42,629 nt of DNA from assembly GCA_027450145.1 (NCBI GenBank), contig DAIDKH010000039.1:1-42629 (forward strand), written 5' to 3'. Positions 1 through 9,504 of this stretch are shown here, in pieces (the stretch's first letter is position 1; each line of letters starts with the position of its first letter). A program made the translations under genes and the position numbers. Origin of the DNA: Chthonomonadaceae bacterium (GTDB taxonomy: Bacteria > Armatimonadota > Chthonomonadetes > Chthonomonadales > Chthonomonadaceae). The notes under the pieces are model-generated. The model was not told the origin of the DNA. It saw nothing but the letters and a program-made list of their open reading frames with translations, and searched no databases.

Positions 1-1421
1 TAGGCAGTAGACGGATGATCGGGTTCTAAATAAGCTGTCACAGTGATTGGCTCTCCTTTAATGCGGCAGCTTCGAAGCAGGTAAGCCTTCAAAAGTGCCA
101 TTCGATTTTCCAAAGTAAACGTTGAACTACTCTGAGTCTGTACATAGGCCCTATTCTGTGTCACAGCCGATGCCATTGCGCGATATGGCAGTGGCATTTG
201 TGCATTGAGCGCAGCGCGCCACAGTTGCGGTAACATCCCCTTTACTGGCTTTAACCAGTCATCGTAGTTCTGTCCCTGCTTGCGGTCAGGCAGCAGACAC
301 TCCACAAGCCTTCCTATCGCCGGTTCATTGGCCAGGCCGCGTCCATTGCTCCTCACAATGGAAAGATCGTCGAACCAGGCGGCCACTGCTGCCGCCAGCT
401 GTTCAAACTCACCCATCATCCAGTCGCGCACCATCACCCTGCCGGCTGCGCCTGTGATCGTGCAGCAAAAGTACCTGCTGCTCGCAAGCTGTTGCGCTCT
501 CGGCGTTCCACCTGCCTTAATGGCGGTGACAAGCGATTTAGCGGCTTGTAACGCCGTGGATTCCTCAAGGGCTTTGGGTTCAAGCAAAAAGCCGAGTAGA
601 TCGTCCTCTTTAGGCACGCTGCAGTCGTACCAGTAGAGTGGTTTGCTGCCCGCCACCAGTGGCGCTGCGGCAATAAGGCTGTTCATTGCGTCACAGTACG
701 CCGTTGCTGCCTCTTCGGAGACGGCAGCGTTTCGCGATTGCTTCAATCCAAACGAGCCGAAAGCGTCCTTGTCGAAACTCACCAACGTGGACCCCGTCGC
801 TGTGCCTCCCACACTGCTGGCCGCAATTTTAGGATGAGTGACTGCTGGGTCGCCAAGACTTCCTCGTGCAAAGCAAACCATCTCAGATGACGCCGCTTTA
901 GGTCTAACCTGCGTCCGGAATTCCCGCCACCACGACTGCCATCCGTCGTCCTCTAACACAAGCCGCCCATCTACACGCAAGCTGACCGAGTCGGTCTCCT
1001 TCACCCTGTCCTCATTCATTTGCGCCCTAATCGTGTTGAGGGTAGCCTCGTCTTGCAATGCACCGGCTATAGCCGCGAGATATGGAACAACACTCGATGC
1101 CTGTTCTAGTAATCTAGTGAAGAAGAGATGTTTTGCTGTGGCTTTTGCAATTTCCTTATCAGCTGCTGTCGGTTTCAGGAACAGCCCAACCGTGGCGGCA
1201 GACTCTACCAAAAAATGACAGCCCTTACTAGCTATCAATTCTGGCTGGCTTAGATCTGGACACCGCAAGGTCAAGCCTTTTCCGTCGTCGCCCAAGCTAA
1301 GCACACCAAGGAATTGTCCGCCTGCGCTAAAATCCAGCGCGTACCGTACAATCTTCATCTTGAAACCTGGTTCAGATGCCATGCCTTTGCGTTCAGCGTA
1401 TTCCAACAAGTACTCAAGCAT
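1..1421 (-). CDS. cas8c: Cas8c (Csd1), type I-C Cascade large subunit, 3' end missing
   Basis: Cas8c is the large subunit of the type I-C Cascade complex, which binds crRNA with Cas7 and Cas5c and takes part in PAM recognition. An open minus-strand frame runs from ATG at 1421 to the window edge without a stop (about 473 codons). The N-terminus MLEYLLEYAERKGMASEPGF, followed by ALDFSAGGQFLGVLSLG, is typical of the Csd1 family. Further in are KPLYWYDCSVPKEDDLLGF, the VMVRDWM segment and, near the edge, KAYLLRSCRIKGEPITV. Family members are near 600 residues, so roughly 100-130 are missing and lie left of the window. Its ATG lies inside the end of cas5c (8-base overlap), implying translational coupling. 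cas7, cas4, cas1, cas2 and the array are expected beyond the left edge. I see no internal stop or frameshift in the parts I translated. Confidence 0.93.
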   Translation of the reverse strand, partial: MLEYLLEYAERKGMASEPGFKMKIVRYALDFSAGGQFLGVLSLGDDGKGLTLRCPDLSQPELIASKGCHFLVESAATVGLFLKPTAADKEIAKATAKHLFFTRLLEQASSVVPYLAAIAGALQDEATLNTIRAQMNEDRVKETDSVSLRVDGRLVLEDDGWQSWWREFRTQVRPKAASSEMVCFARGSLGDPAVTHPKIAASSVGGTATGSTLVSFDKDAFGSFGLKQSRNAAVSEEAATAYCDAMNSLIAAAPLVAGSKPLYWYDCSVPKEDDLLGFLLEPKALEESTALQAAKSLVTAIKAGGTPRAQQLASSRYFCCTITGAAGRVMVRDWMMGEFEQLAAAVAAWFDDLSIVRSNGRGLANEPAIGRLVECLLPDRKQGQNYDDWLKPVKGMLPQLWRAALNAQMPLPYRAMASAVTQNRAYVQTQSSSTFTLENRMALLKAYLLRSCRIKGEPITVTAYLEPDHPSTA

Positions 1422-2205
1422 GGTTCGTTCCCCCACCGGCTTTCTTCACATCAGGGCTGTCATACTCGGGTACCAGCATACTCCCACGCTTAACCTCGGC
1501 GTGGAAGACGCTCACCGATACCGCGCCTGGCACACCTGCCAGCCTCTCTTCATGCTCTATGGGGATAGGAGGTCGCGTATTGCCAGCTACCGTGCGATTC
1601 GCCATATGCGACAAATCAAACACGTCATACAGCATCCAGCCAATCTGCATATCCAGTGGTACAGGGGCCTCGTCAGCCGGCCCAGCAGGCTTAAAGAACG
1701 CAGGAAATTCGCGACAGCCAAGGCAGGGCTGATAGAAGCACTGACCTCGCGCGGCACGCCTTGCAAACTGTGCATCCAGTCCGTTTACCTCCTGCTTGTA
1801 CTTCTCAAATGGACGAATTTCCGCGTGTATGCGGTAGCGTACGTCCTTAAGCGCCATGGTCTGCCGTTGCGTACGGCCCTTGGTATCTGTACCTGCGTCA
1901 GCCTGGGTAGCATCTGCCATAATGGGCAAAATCGGCTCGGTGCCTTTCATCCAACGCGCAATAGTACTCTCTGGAGGCGCCTTCTCTTTTACCTCGTTCC
2001 TCATAAGCGATACATAACGCGGTATCGCAAACATATCAATCTGCAGAATTTGCCAGTGGAATTTTGGTTTCCAGTAGATCGCCTCCAACACTCCGCGAGC
2101 CGCGGAAGGCGTCATTATGGGATAGCTGAAACGCTCCACCTTCATTACAGGCTGCGTAAAGCAGGCGTAATCGCCCCAAACTTCAAGTATATGCCTGGTT
2201 GGCAC
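1414..2205 (-). CDS. cas5c: Cas5c (Cas5d), type I-C pre-crRNA endonuclease and Cascade subunit
   Basis: In type I-C systems, which lack Cas6, Cas5c cuts pre-crRNA at the repeat hairpin and then caps the crRNA 5' handle in Cascade. The 263-residue product starts MPTRHILEVWGDYACFTQP and continues MKVERFSYPIMTPSAARGVL, the family's N-terminal signature (ferredoxin-like RAMP fold, glycine- and proline-rich). Later segments YRIHAEIRPFEK, GQCFYQPCLGCREFPAFF and PLDMQIGWMLYDVFDL also fit Cas5d. The start codon is GTG, supported by AGGAG seven bases upstream. It lies 31 bases behind cas3 and overlaps cas8c, the standard I-C order. The length is slightly above the usual 220-250 residues, with the surplus in a C-terminal tail. 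I did not assign catalytic residues individually. Confidence 0.93.
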   Translation of the reverse strand: MPTRHILEVWGDYACFTQPVMKVERFSYPIMTPSAARGVLEAIYWKPKFHWQILQIDMFAIPRYVSLMRNEVKEKAPPESTIARWMKGTEPILPIMADATQADAGTDTKGRTQRQTMALKDVRYRIHAEIRPFEKYKQEVNGLDAQFARRAARGQCFYQPCLGCREFPAFFKPAGPADEAPVPLDMQIGWMLYDVFDLSHMANRTVAGNTRPPIPIEHEERLAGVPGAVSVSVFHAEVKRGSMLVPEYDSPDVKKAGGGTNHA

Positions 2206-2236
2206 TGTGGTTCTCCTTTCGTCAACAGTTCAAGCC

Positions 2237-4540
2237 TCAAACGATGAACCCTCCTTCCGCGTCCGTAACATCAATTCCCAACAGATCGCTGTAGTGTCTC
2301 TCGTTCAACATGGCATACCAAAATGGTGCGAGTTCTCCAGCGCGATAACGTTGTGTAAACTGCAACTGCACCAGGGCCGCATGTGCAGGGTGCTCCCGGT
2401 CTATTGGCAGATACATACCCGCACTAAGCGGGGAAGCCTTGCGAAGCCAAAGTCTATCAATGCCTCGCTCGTTGGCACGATCTAGAAGTGGTTCAAATTC
2501 CTGGAAGAGCGGTCTGTACGGAACCAATACATTGATGGCGTTGTCCTGAATAACCTTATATTCGCTCGCCACAGAATTAAAATCGCCCGACCTTATTGCC
2601 TCAACCAGTCCCTCTGCGCGCTTCTCCGGCCGGTTAAGGTCATACAGTTCAAGGCAGTATTTCTCTACAATTGCAGGGTCTTCTATGTGAGGTATCTCAC
2701 CGCCATTCATCGCTAGAAGCGACCGGGTGACCTCTGTCGCTTGTTTATAAGCTGCGTCGGGATAGTGCTCATCGTCCAGGTTAAACACCCTAACCGTTCC
2801 CGGAGAAACCATCCGCCCGTTGCGATTGCACCTGCCAGCCGCCTGAATGACTGCATCTAGTGGCGCGAATGCACGATAGACCGCGGGAAAGTCGATATCT
2901 ACTCCCGCCTCCACGCACTGCGTCGCCACCAAAAGAATAGGCTCACCATTCACCAGGCTGTTCCTAACCTGTTGCAGCACATCCTTGCGGTGTTGAGGGC
3001 ACATGGAGGTGGAAAGGTGACGCACTGCACCAGGGTGGCATGCTACCTGCTGCAACCGCCTGGCGAGCTCTCCAGCTGCCTTCCTCGTGTTCACGATACA
3101 CAACGCCTGACGGTGGTTAACTACCAGTTGGGCAAGTTCATCTATGGTCAACTTCTCACCCGTAGCGGGCCATTCTACTACGGTGCGCTGCAGACCAAAG
3201 GCGTTATGAACTCGTGGTGCCACAATTTCCTGGGCGTGCCAAGTGGCCTCCTTGCCGGCCGCAAGTTTGTCATTTAAGTGCCCAAACGCAGGCTGTGTTG
3301 CCGTAGCAAACACCACAGAGCTACCATAGGCACCCTGAGCCAATCGACTGAGAGCAGCAAGCGTGGGCAGTATCAGCTTCTGTGGTAGTGCCTGCGCTTC
3401 GTCGAAGATGACTACAGACTGGGCAAGTCTGTGAAGCTTGCGGCATGCGGCGGGCCGGTTCGCGAACAGAGATTCCAGAAGCTGCACGGTGGTCGTAACG
3501 ACAATAGGCGCATCCCAGTTTTCCGCCTGCAAGCGTGCGAACCCCATTCCCTCACCTGCATCATCCTGGTCCTGATGAGTGTTCGCTTCAAATGGCGTGA
3601 GGCTATGATGCTCTAGGATGTAATTGCTACCGAAAACAGGATCAAAAATGGCGCGGTACTGCGCAGCGGTCTGTTCAATAATATTCAAATAAGGAAGGAC
3701 TATCACTACGCGACGCAGCCCATTTGCGGCAGCGTGCTTGAGTGCAAACCCCATCATTGCTAGTGTCTTGCCAGACCCAGTTGGTGCAGATAGCGTAAAA
3801 GGACCTGGCGGGCGGGATGCCTCCTCAAGGCATGAATGCCAGACAGCCTGACGCAACTCTGCGAGCAAGGGATTGGCTGCGGCGCCCTCTGATAAGCTGT
3901 TCACGTAAGCAGTCAGCAACTGCAGAGCCAAATCGGCATTTAGTTCTGGCACTGCGTGCTCTGTATCGCCATCAAAGTGGGCGGCGGTGTCCAGATAATC
4001 CGCATCTACCAAACAAGAGAAGAGCATACGCGTATCCAGCATTCCGCCAACGCTGGGATCCGGTAGGCACACGTCGTCATTGTTGCTCTCTACTACAAAT
4101 CCGTCGGCAGCCAGGCGTACAAGTAGCGCCTCCAAATCGGTACATGTTACGATCCCCTCACGCGGATCTTGCTTAGCCAGTTTCTTCGGTGCAAGCAAAC
4201 TAAGCGATTCTTTGTTCATCTGCTGAAGGCCGATGTGGTGGCCCTGGATAGCCAGCGCGGCGTTTAATCTACGCGTTACCTGTAGCGCGGCCCACGCGCC
4301 CATAGACCAGTGATCCAGCCCCTTACCGTGCCCATGTAATCGATCCTGGAAAAGTTCGCTGTATTTGCCAATATCGTGCAGCACGCCGGCGATCCTTGCC
4401 TCGTCCGCACACCCAAATGCGTCCGCAAATTCTGCCGCCATAGCTGAGACATGACTGACATGTTCTTGCATTGTCTGCCAGTTGCCACTGGCTCCTTTGC
4501 TATGGGCGAAAAATAGTTCATTACGTAGTGTCGAGGCCAT
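2237..4540 (-). CDS. cas3: Cas3 HD nuclease-helicase, type I CRISPR effector
   Basis: Cas3 is recruited to Cascade-bound target DNA, which it unwinds and degrades. The 767-residue product has an N-terminal HD nuclease domain: H27, the HD pair H55-D56 in GVLHDIGKYSELF, then DHWSMGAW and GHHIGL. An SF2 helicase follows, with Walker A SAPTGSGKT (Lys258), the Walker B/DEAD-equivalent box DEAQ at about 380-383, motif III ATATQ, and a C-terminal helicase domain with TQCVEAGVDIDFPAVYRA and QAAGRCNRNG. The length is normal for single-chain type I Cas3. The ATG at 4540 is preceded by GGAGC six bases upstream. It is the first gene of the cas operon and lies 218 bases behind the helicase gene. All motifs look intact, so the interference enzyme is probably functional. 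Confidence 0.96.
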   Translation of the reverse strand: MASTLRNELFFAHSKGASGNWQTMQEHVSHVSAMAAEFADAFGCADEARIAGVLHDIGKYSELFQDRLHGHGKGLDHWSMGAWAALQVTRRLNAALAIQGHHIGLQQMNKESLSLLAPKKLAKQDPREGIVTCTDLEALLVRLAADGFVVESNNDDVCLPDPSVGGMLDTRMLFSCLVDADYLDTAAHFDGDTEHAVPELNADLALQLLTAYVNSLSEGAAANPLLAELRQAVWHSCLEEASRPPGPFTLSAPTGSGKTLAMMGFALKHAAANGLRRVVIVLPYLNIIEQTAAQYRAIFDPVFGSNYILEHHSLTPFEANTHQDQDDAGEGMGFARLQAENWDAPIVVTTTVQLLESLFANRPAACRKLHRLAQSVVIFDEAQALPQKLILPTLAALSRLAQGAYGSSVVFATATQPAFGHLNDKLAAGKEATWHAQEIVAPRVHNAFGLQRTVVEWPATGEKLTIDELAQLVVNHRQALCIVNTRKAAGELARRLQQVACHPGAVRHLSTSMCPQHRKDVLQQVRNSLVNGEPILLVATQCVEAGVDIDFPAVYRAFAPLDAVIQAAGRCNRNGRMVSPGTVRVFNLDDEHYPDAAYKQATEVTRSLLAMNGGEIPHIEDPAIVEKYCLELYDLNRPEKRAEGLVEAIRSGDFNSVASEYKVIQDNAINVLVPYRPLFQEFEPLLDRANERGIDRLWLRKASPLSAGMYLPIDREHPAHAALVQLQFTQRYRAGELAPFWYAMLNERHYSDLLGIDVTDAEGGFIV

Positions 4541-4758
4541 TCCACTGCTCCAGAACAGGCGTGTGTTATAAATATAATCTCGCGCACGTTCGAAAATTTT
4601 CCTGTTAGTCTTCGATTAAGTAATTATTTTTAAGCGAGCATAATACCTGCGGTTATTTAGCGGCGTACATAACACCTGGAATCTATTTTCTAAACACCCT
4701 GTTACAGTTGCGTATCTCCGCAGTGAGTACGCGGCAAGAGACTACTTATGAGGGTTGG
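4541..4758 (-). other. Gap between lhr and cas3, probable cas leader/promoter region
   Basis: These 218 bases separate the helicase stop from the cas3 start on the same strand. The last 70 bases before cas3 are AT-rich, with TATATT- and TATAAC-like stretches near 4567-4578, and there is a 10-base palindrome GAAAATTTTC at 4592-4601. I could not find a -35/-10 pair with good spacing and see no U-tailed terminator for the helicase gene. The position makes it the likely promoter region of the cas operon, which is inference only. Confidence 0.3.
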
Positions 4759-7700
4759 CTAACGACGCCTGCGCTGATAACCGCTTTCATACTGGCGGAA
4801 GCCTTCGGCCAGCAGTGCGTCGTGCCATAAGGGTGGCGCAGGTGAGGTACCGTCTACGGAAGTGATGTGGATGGCTTTGCGCCTGCCAGTTTCCACTTCC
4901 AATGCGAGCGCATGCACGGCGGCTCGCAGCTGCTTTGATATGTCCCGTTGAGCGTCGACTGGGACGAATGTATAGAGCTGGGAACCATCTGCGTTGAGCC
5001 AGAAGAGAGCATAGCCGTCCACCAGGCCGACGGTGGCCCCCACTGTCCGGGATACGCGTCTGCCAGAACTCGTTGCAGGCCACGGCACCAGGAGCCCGTA
5101 GGGATTTGCCGGATCGCAGGCGCTTAAGATAAGGCACTGTGGCTCCTTGGGCGATTCACGCAAGCGCCGCAGCGATTCCACTACCTCGGGCAGCGCGAAC
5201 TGCAGCCCACCGAGATCTGCCACAAAGTTACCCCGCCTCAACTTACCGGCAAGCTCCATGGAAGTTAGCAGCGGGTAGATGGCGGAAAACCCGCCAGGGA
5301 TGCCGGCAGCAGCCACGATGTCCCTGGTAACCAAGCCATTCTGGCGAAGCAGCAGCTTAAGCCGTCCCGCCACTTTCTCGGTGCTGGTATGCCCATCTGC
5401 TACACACTCCTCTACAAGCCACCAGCGTCCGGAGACACGTGCAGGAACTGCGGGCTTTGCGCCGTAGCGGGCGCCACGTGGAACCCTCGCGCCAAGGTGA
5501 CGGTCAGCGCGATCGACCGTGCCCGTGGTAAACGACCGTAGCGGCTGAAGCGAGTCATTCGTCACGATACCCGCCCACGCCAGCGCCCACATCTCTTCCT
5601 CAAGCTCGGCAGGGAAGCCGCCAACGGCTGCGGTGATTCGCGAGAAAAAGCTCGCGCCTCGTTCGCGCAGAAATTCACAAATTCGATATCCTGCCGTACC
5701 CTCCGGCGGCCATTGCGGCGGCGTAGTGGCAATCGTGGGAGCATCATCCACGTAATACAATCTCACCATGCCGTCGTGGGCACCCAGTTTTCGTGCTGCG
5801 ATCCAAACCAGTTCACCGCTCGCGATAAGCGAGTCAATCATATCTGGCTCGTAGTTTTCCAGTCTGCGACCGAATATCTCACTGTCCAACTGCGAGGCAG
5901 GAAGGTCTACGCCCTCCAGCATAGATATCACGGTTCTCACATCGAGGCGCGGCTGCCCAACCGCCAAGCCGTGCATCTCGTGCAGCGTGCGTACATAGGC
6001 CGCAATGGACACTGGTTCAATTTCCCGACGCAGCTGCTCCAGTGTGCGATACCGAATTACACGCAATACGCCGGTGTCGCACCATTCCGCCTGATGTGAC
6101 TCAGGAAGAAATTCGCCCTCGCTAACCCGTCCGCGAGCAGCCAGTGCCTGCAGCGCAAGGCGAGTGGCGGGTGCAGGCAGTCCCAGTCTGCGAGAAAGGT
6201 CTTCGGTGGTAAACGGGCCATGGGTACGGGCATAACGCGTCACCAGGTCGTGCAGCGGTTCTCGCACGGCTGCCAGTAGCTGCGTGGGTACGGCGTCAGG
6301 CAAACTTGTGCCTAATCCATCGCGGTAACGGGCAACGTCTTCCACTGCTATCCAGCGAAGTTCGCCGGCGATTACCACCTGAAGAATTCGCCCGGCCGCT
6401 TGCAGCCCCAACAGCCAGACCTGGGCGTCATGGGGAGACGCGCACCTCTCACGCACCTCGTCGTCTGTAAGGTCGCCGATGTCGAGCAGCAGGTCATGAA
6501 GCGCATCGGGATGCGCGGCCTTACGCTCCGTCGTCAAGTACTGAGCGGTATCCTGCCAGGCGGTGATTACGTTACCATCTAACAGGCTGCGCACTGCATC
6601 GGCTCCCATTAGTGAACGGAGCCTGGCGTGGTCTACCTGCAACGCCTGCGCCTTCCGCTCTGCCGCAGGTACGTCGCCTTCGTACATAAAGTTGGCGACA
6701 TAGGAGAACAAAAGTGACGAGGCGAACGGCGAAGGAACCGGCCGTACTAAACGCGTGACCTCAACCTCATCAGCCTCCACGCTGCGCAACAGATCCGCCA
6801 GGGCCGGCACGTCGAAATCGTCCTGCAGAATCTCGCGGAACACCTCGAGCAGCAGCGGGAAATCGGGATATTCTGCCGCCGCCTGCAGCAAGTCGATCGC
6901 GCGTTTACGCAGCAGCCAAAGCGGCGACCTGGCGCCGGGTCGTCGGCGTGGTAGCATGAGTGCTCGCCCAGCCGCTTCGCGAAATCTGGTAGCTACCATC
7001 GTATTAACAGGCGCTCCCTGTCCGGCCGCGCGAGCGCCCGCCCCACCACCGCAGAGGTAGCGCATGAGAAGCCGCTCCAGGTCGGCAGCGTCGGGCAGAA
7101 TGGAGATGGTATTCGGCGGTTCTGGAGTATCGGGAAACCGCAGAACCAGTCCGTCATCAAACCACAGAACGTCTGTTTCGTAACCTGTGATTTCGGTAAC
7201 TCGAGCAGAAATAGCCATCGCCAGGGGCGCGTGCACACGCGAACCCAACGGGCTTAGCAGGCATACACGCCACTCTCCGGCATCATCGCGCGACGCTTCT
7301 ATCACCAACCTCTTGTGAGTTGGTACTGCACTGGCGCGCTGTTGCTCCATGAGGTAATCCATCAGTGTGCGGGCTGAGGGTTCATCCATGCCATGGTGCT
7401 GCATCAGCGCGTTAACTGCGCTAATTGCGTCTGAACTAATCAGTTTGTCTGCAAGTTCGCCGATGGCACGGCCATAGTGCACGTGCCTGCCCTGTCGATC
7501 GCTGTGCCAGAAAGGCATGCGGCCGGGCCTTCCTGCAGCCGGTGACACAAGTACACGGTCTCGAGTAATCTCGTCAATGCACCACGACGTGGCTCCCAGG
7601 ATAAACACGTCGCCCACACGACATTCAAACACCATCTCTTCGTCAAGCTCACCCAATCTGCCTTTTACATCCGGTTGCGAGCTCAAGTAAACGCCGTATT

Positions 7701-9276
7701 GGCCCCTGTCTGGAATGGTGCCCGCGTTGGCTATAACCAGCTGTTTGGTGCCAACTCGCCCACTAACCAGCGATTGCTGCCGGTCCCAAACAATACGAGC
7801 ACGCAGCCCGTTAAACGCAGTGGAAGGATACTTACCTGAAAGCATATCGAGAGTATCGTGAAGTAGATCGCGAGGCAGCTCACAGAACGGCGCAGCACAC
7901 CGGATAAGCGCATACAGTTCCTCGACTGACCAATCCTTCGCACTAACCATTGCCGAGATATGCTGCGCAAGTATATCCAGGGGATTGCGGGGAACGTGCA
8001 CGGGCTCTATTTCTCCAGCTTTCATGAGCGCCGGAAGAGCAGCGCAAGCAGGCAGGTCTCCCCTAAATCGGGCAACCACTATTCCATGGCTGGTGCGGCC
8101 CACCTGATGGCTCGCGCGCCCAACACGTTGGAGCGCAGAGGCAACTCCCGGCGGCGAGTCTACTTGTACCACCAGGTCTATGGCCCCTATGTCAATTCCC
8201 AGCTCGAGGGATGAGGTCGCAATAAGCGCCGATAGCAGCCCTGCTTTTAAATTCTGCTCTATGGCCAACCGCTTCTCTCGCGCCACCGATCCATGGTGGG
8301 CAAGAACCAGCTCCTCATCGGCGAGTTCGTTAATCGCCGCAGCCAACCTTTCGGCCATGCGCCGGCTGTTCACGAATATAAGTGTGGAAGTGTGCGAGTT
8401 GATGATCTCGAGTAGCTGCGACGCCAGCGCGGCCATAGTGTCGCCCGCCATGGTTCCTGGTTCACCACCCTCTGCTGGCATTTGGGTCCCTGCCAACTGC
8501 ACATCCACCATCAGCCTGCGGGAGGCGTCCGCGTTCACGACGGTTACTGACCGCGGTCGGGCCTGGTGAGCGCTGTCATCCCCCGCACGGTGTTGGTAAC
8601 CGCCAAGAAACCTTGTCGCCTCGTCAATAGGCCGCACGGTCGCAGATAGACCAATGCGCTGAACGGGTGTGTCGCAGATCTCCTGCAATCGTTCAAGCGA
8701 CAACGCCAGATGCGCGCCGCGCTTACTTCCTACAAGGGTGTGGATTTCGTCAATGATGACCCATCGCACTTTTTGCAATTTGGCAGCCGCTTGCCCCTGA
8801 AGCAGCAGGAATAGAGACTCTGGCGTCGTGATGAGGATGTCGGCCCCGCGGCGAATAAAAGCGTTCCGTTCAGCCGTAGTCGTATCGCCCGTCCGTATCG
8901 CAATTCTAGGCATATAAAACCGCTCGTTCCGCGTGCGTGCCAGGTGCTCGACGCCATACAATGGGTCGCGGAGATTGCGTTGCACGTCGGCTGCAAGCGC
9001 TTTCAGCGGCGATATATAGAGTATTGAGCAGCCGTCATCACCTGGAGAGTGGTTAAACATCACCTCGTCAATCGCTGCAAGGAAAGCCGCGAGGGTTTTT
9101 CCAGACCCCGTTGGGCTTACAATAAGCGTATGGTCGCCGCGTTTAATGACCGGCCAACCCATGATCTGCGGCGGCGTAAGCTCCACAAACGTGTTCGCTA
9201 ACCACAATCGAGTTGTTTCGCTAAAATTACTTAGCGCAGGATGAGCAATAATGGATGGGTCTGTACTGCCGTTCAT
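4759..9276 (-). CDS. lhr: Lhr-family large ATP-dependent helicase
   Basis: Lhr proteins are 3'-to-5' SF2 DNA helicases used in DNA repair. The product is about 1505 residues, the length of the long bacterial Lhr type. The order is: Q-motif region ELTPPQIMGWPVI, Walker A SPTGSGKT (Lys60), DEIH box at 176-179 (VIIDEIHTLVGS), SAT motif GLSATVRP, helicase C domain with FVNSRRMAERLA, and motif VI LQRVGRASH. Winged-helix and DEAD-associated regions follow, then a long Lhr C-terminal extension ending in RRRR. The frame also offers ATG at 9387, but ATG at 9276 has GGAGAG seven bases upstream and starts where homology should begin (MNGSTDPSIIAHPALSNF), so I prefer it. It sits directly upstream of cas3 on the same strand; whether this is functional or accidental cannot be told from one genome. 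Confidence 0.93.
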   Translation of the reverse strand: MNGSTDPSIIAHPALSNFSETTRLWLANTFVELTPPQIMGWPVIKRGDHTLIVSPTGSGKTLAAFLAAIDEVMFNHSPGDDGCSILYISPLKALAADVQRNLRDPLYGVEHLARTRNERFYMPRIAIRTGDTTTAERNAFIRRGADILITTPESLFLLLQGQAAAKLQKVRWVIIDEIHTLVGSKRGAHLALSLERLQEICDTPVQRIGLSATVRPIDEATRFLGGYQHRAGDDSAHQARPRSVTVVNADASRRLMVDVQLAGTQMPAEGGEPGTMAGDTMAALASQLLEIINSHTSTLIFVNSRRMAERLAAAINELADEELVLAHHGSVAREKRLAIEQNLKAGLLSALIATSSLELGIDIGAIDLVVQVDSPPGVASALQRVGRASHQVGRTSHGIVVARFRGDLPACAALPALMKAGEIEPVHVPRNPLDILAQHISAMVSAKDWSVEELYALIRCAAPFCELPRDLLHDTLDMLSGKYPSTAFNGLRARIVWDRQQSLVSGRVGTKQLVIANAGTIPDRGQYGVYLSSQPDVKGRLGELDEEMVFECRVGDVFILGATSWCIDEITRDRVLVSPAAGRPGRMPFWHSDRQGRHVHYGRAIGELADKLISSDAISAVNALMQHHGMDEPSARTLMDYLMEQQRASAVPTHKRLVIEASRDDAGEWRVCLLSPLGSRVHAPLAMAISARVTEITGYETDVLWFDDGLVLRFPDTPEPPNTISILPDAADLERLLMRYLCGGGAGARAAGQGAPVNTMVATRFREAAGRALMLPRRRPGARSPLWLLRKRAIDLLQAAAEYPDFPLLLEVFREILQDDFDVPALADLLRSVEADEVEVTRLVRPVPSPFASSLLFSYVANFMYEGDVPAAERKAQALQVDHARLRSLMGADAVRSLLDGNVITAWQDTAQYLTTERKAAHPDALHDLLLDIGDLTDDEVRERCASPHDAQVWLLGLQAAGRILQVVIAGELRWIAVEDVARYRDGLGTSLPDAVPTQLLAAVREPLHDLVTRYARTHGPFTTEDLSRRLGLPAPATRLALQALAARGRVSEGEFLPESHQAEWCDTGVLRVIRYRTLEQLRREIEPVSIAAYVRTLHEMHGLAVGQPRLDVRTVISMLEGVDLPASQLDSEIFGRRLENYEPDMIDSLIASGELVWIAARKLGAHDGMVRLYYVDDAPTIATTPPQWPPEGTAGYRICEFLRERGASFFSRITAAVGGFPAELEEEMWALAWAGIVTNDSLQPLRSFTTGTVDRADRHLGARVPRGARYGAKPAVPARVSGRWWLVEECVADGHTSTEKVAGRLKLLLRQNGLVTRDIVAAAGIPGGFSAIYPLLTSMELAGKLRRGNFVADLGGLQFALPEVVESLRRLRESPKEPQCLILSACDPANPYGLLVPWPATSSGRRVSRTVGATVGLVDGYALFWLNADGSQLYTFVPVDAQRDISKQLRAAVHALALEVETGRRKAIHITSVDGTSPAPPLWHDALLAEGFRQYESGYQRRRR

Positions 9277-9504
9277 GCTCCAACTCTCCAGGCGCTGTTC
9301 ACAATCTAAGGAAACGACCCTGCCGCCGGAGGCCACAGGCCATTTAGTGTAGTACTGGCAGCCTGCGACAAACCAGAATTGTGCCACTCGCTCATCAAAT
9401 TACCCTATGGGCAGGAAAAGCCACCAGGAACGGTAAATATAAAATAAGATGGCGCAGGTACAACTGCAGTCTACTATACCTCTAACCAGGAAGCAGGTAA
9501 TCGC

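Noticed and set aside
280..1218. Several plus-strand open frames over the left end
   Set aside because: They lie antisense to cas8c, whose minus-strand frame carries recognisable Csd1 sequence; the plus frames have low-complexity, family-free translations.
9277..9387. Upstream ATG extension of lhr
   Set aside because: The extra 37 residues look unlike family sequence and the ATG at 9276 has a well-spaced SD.
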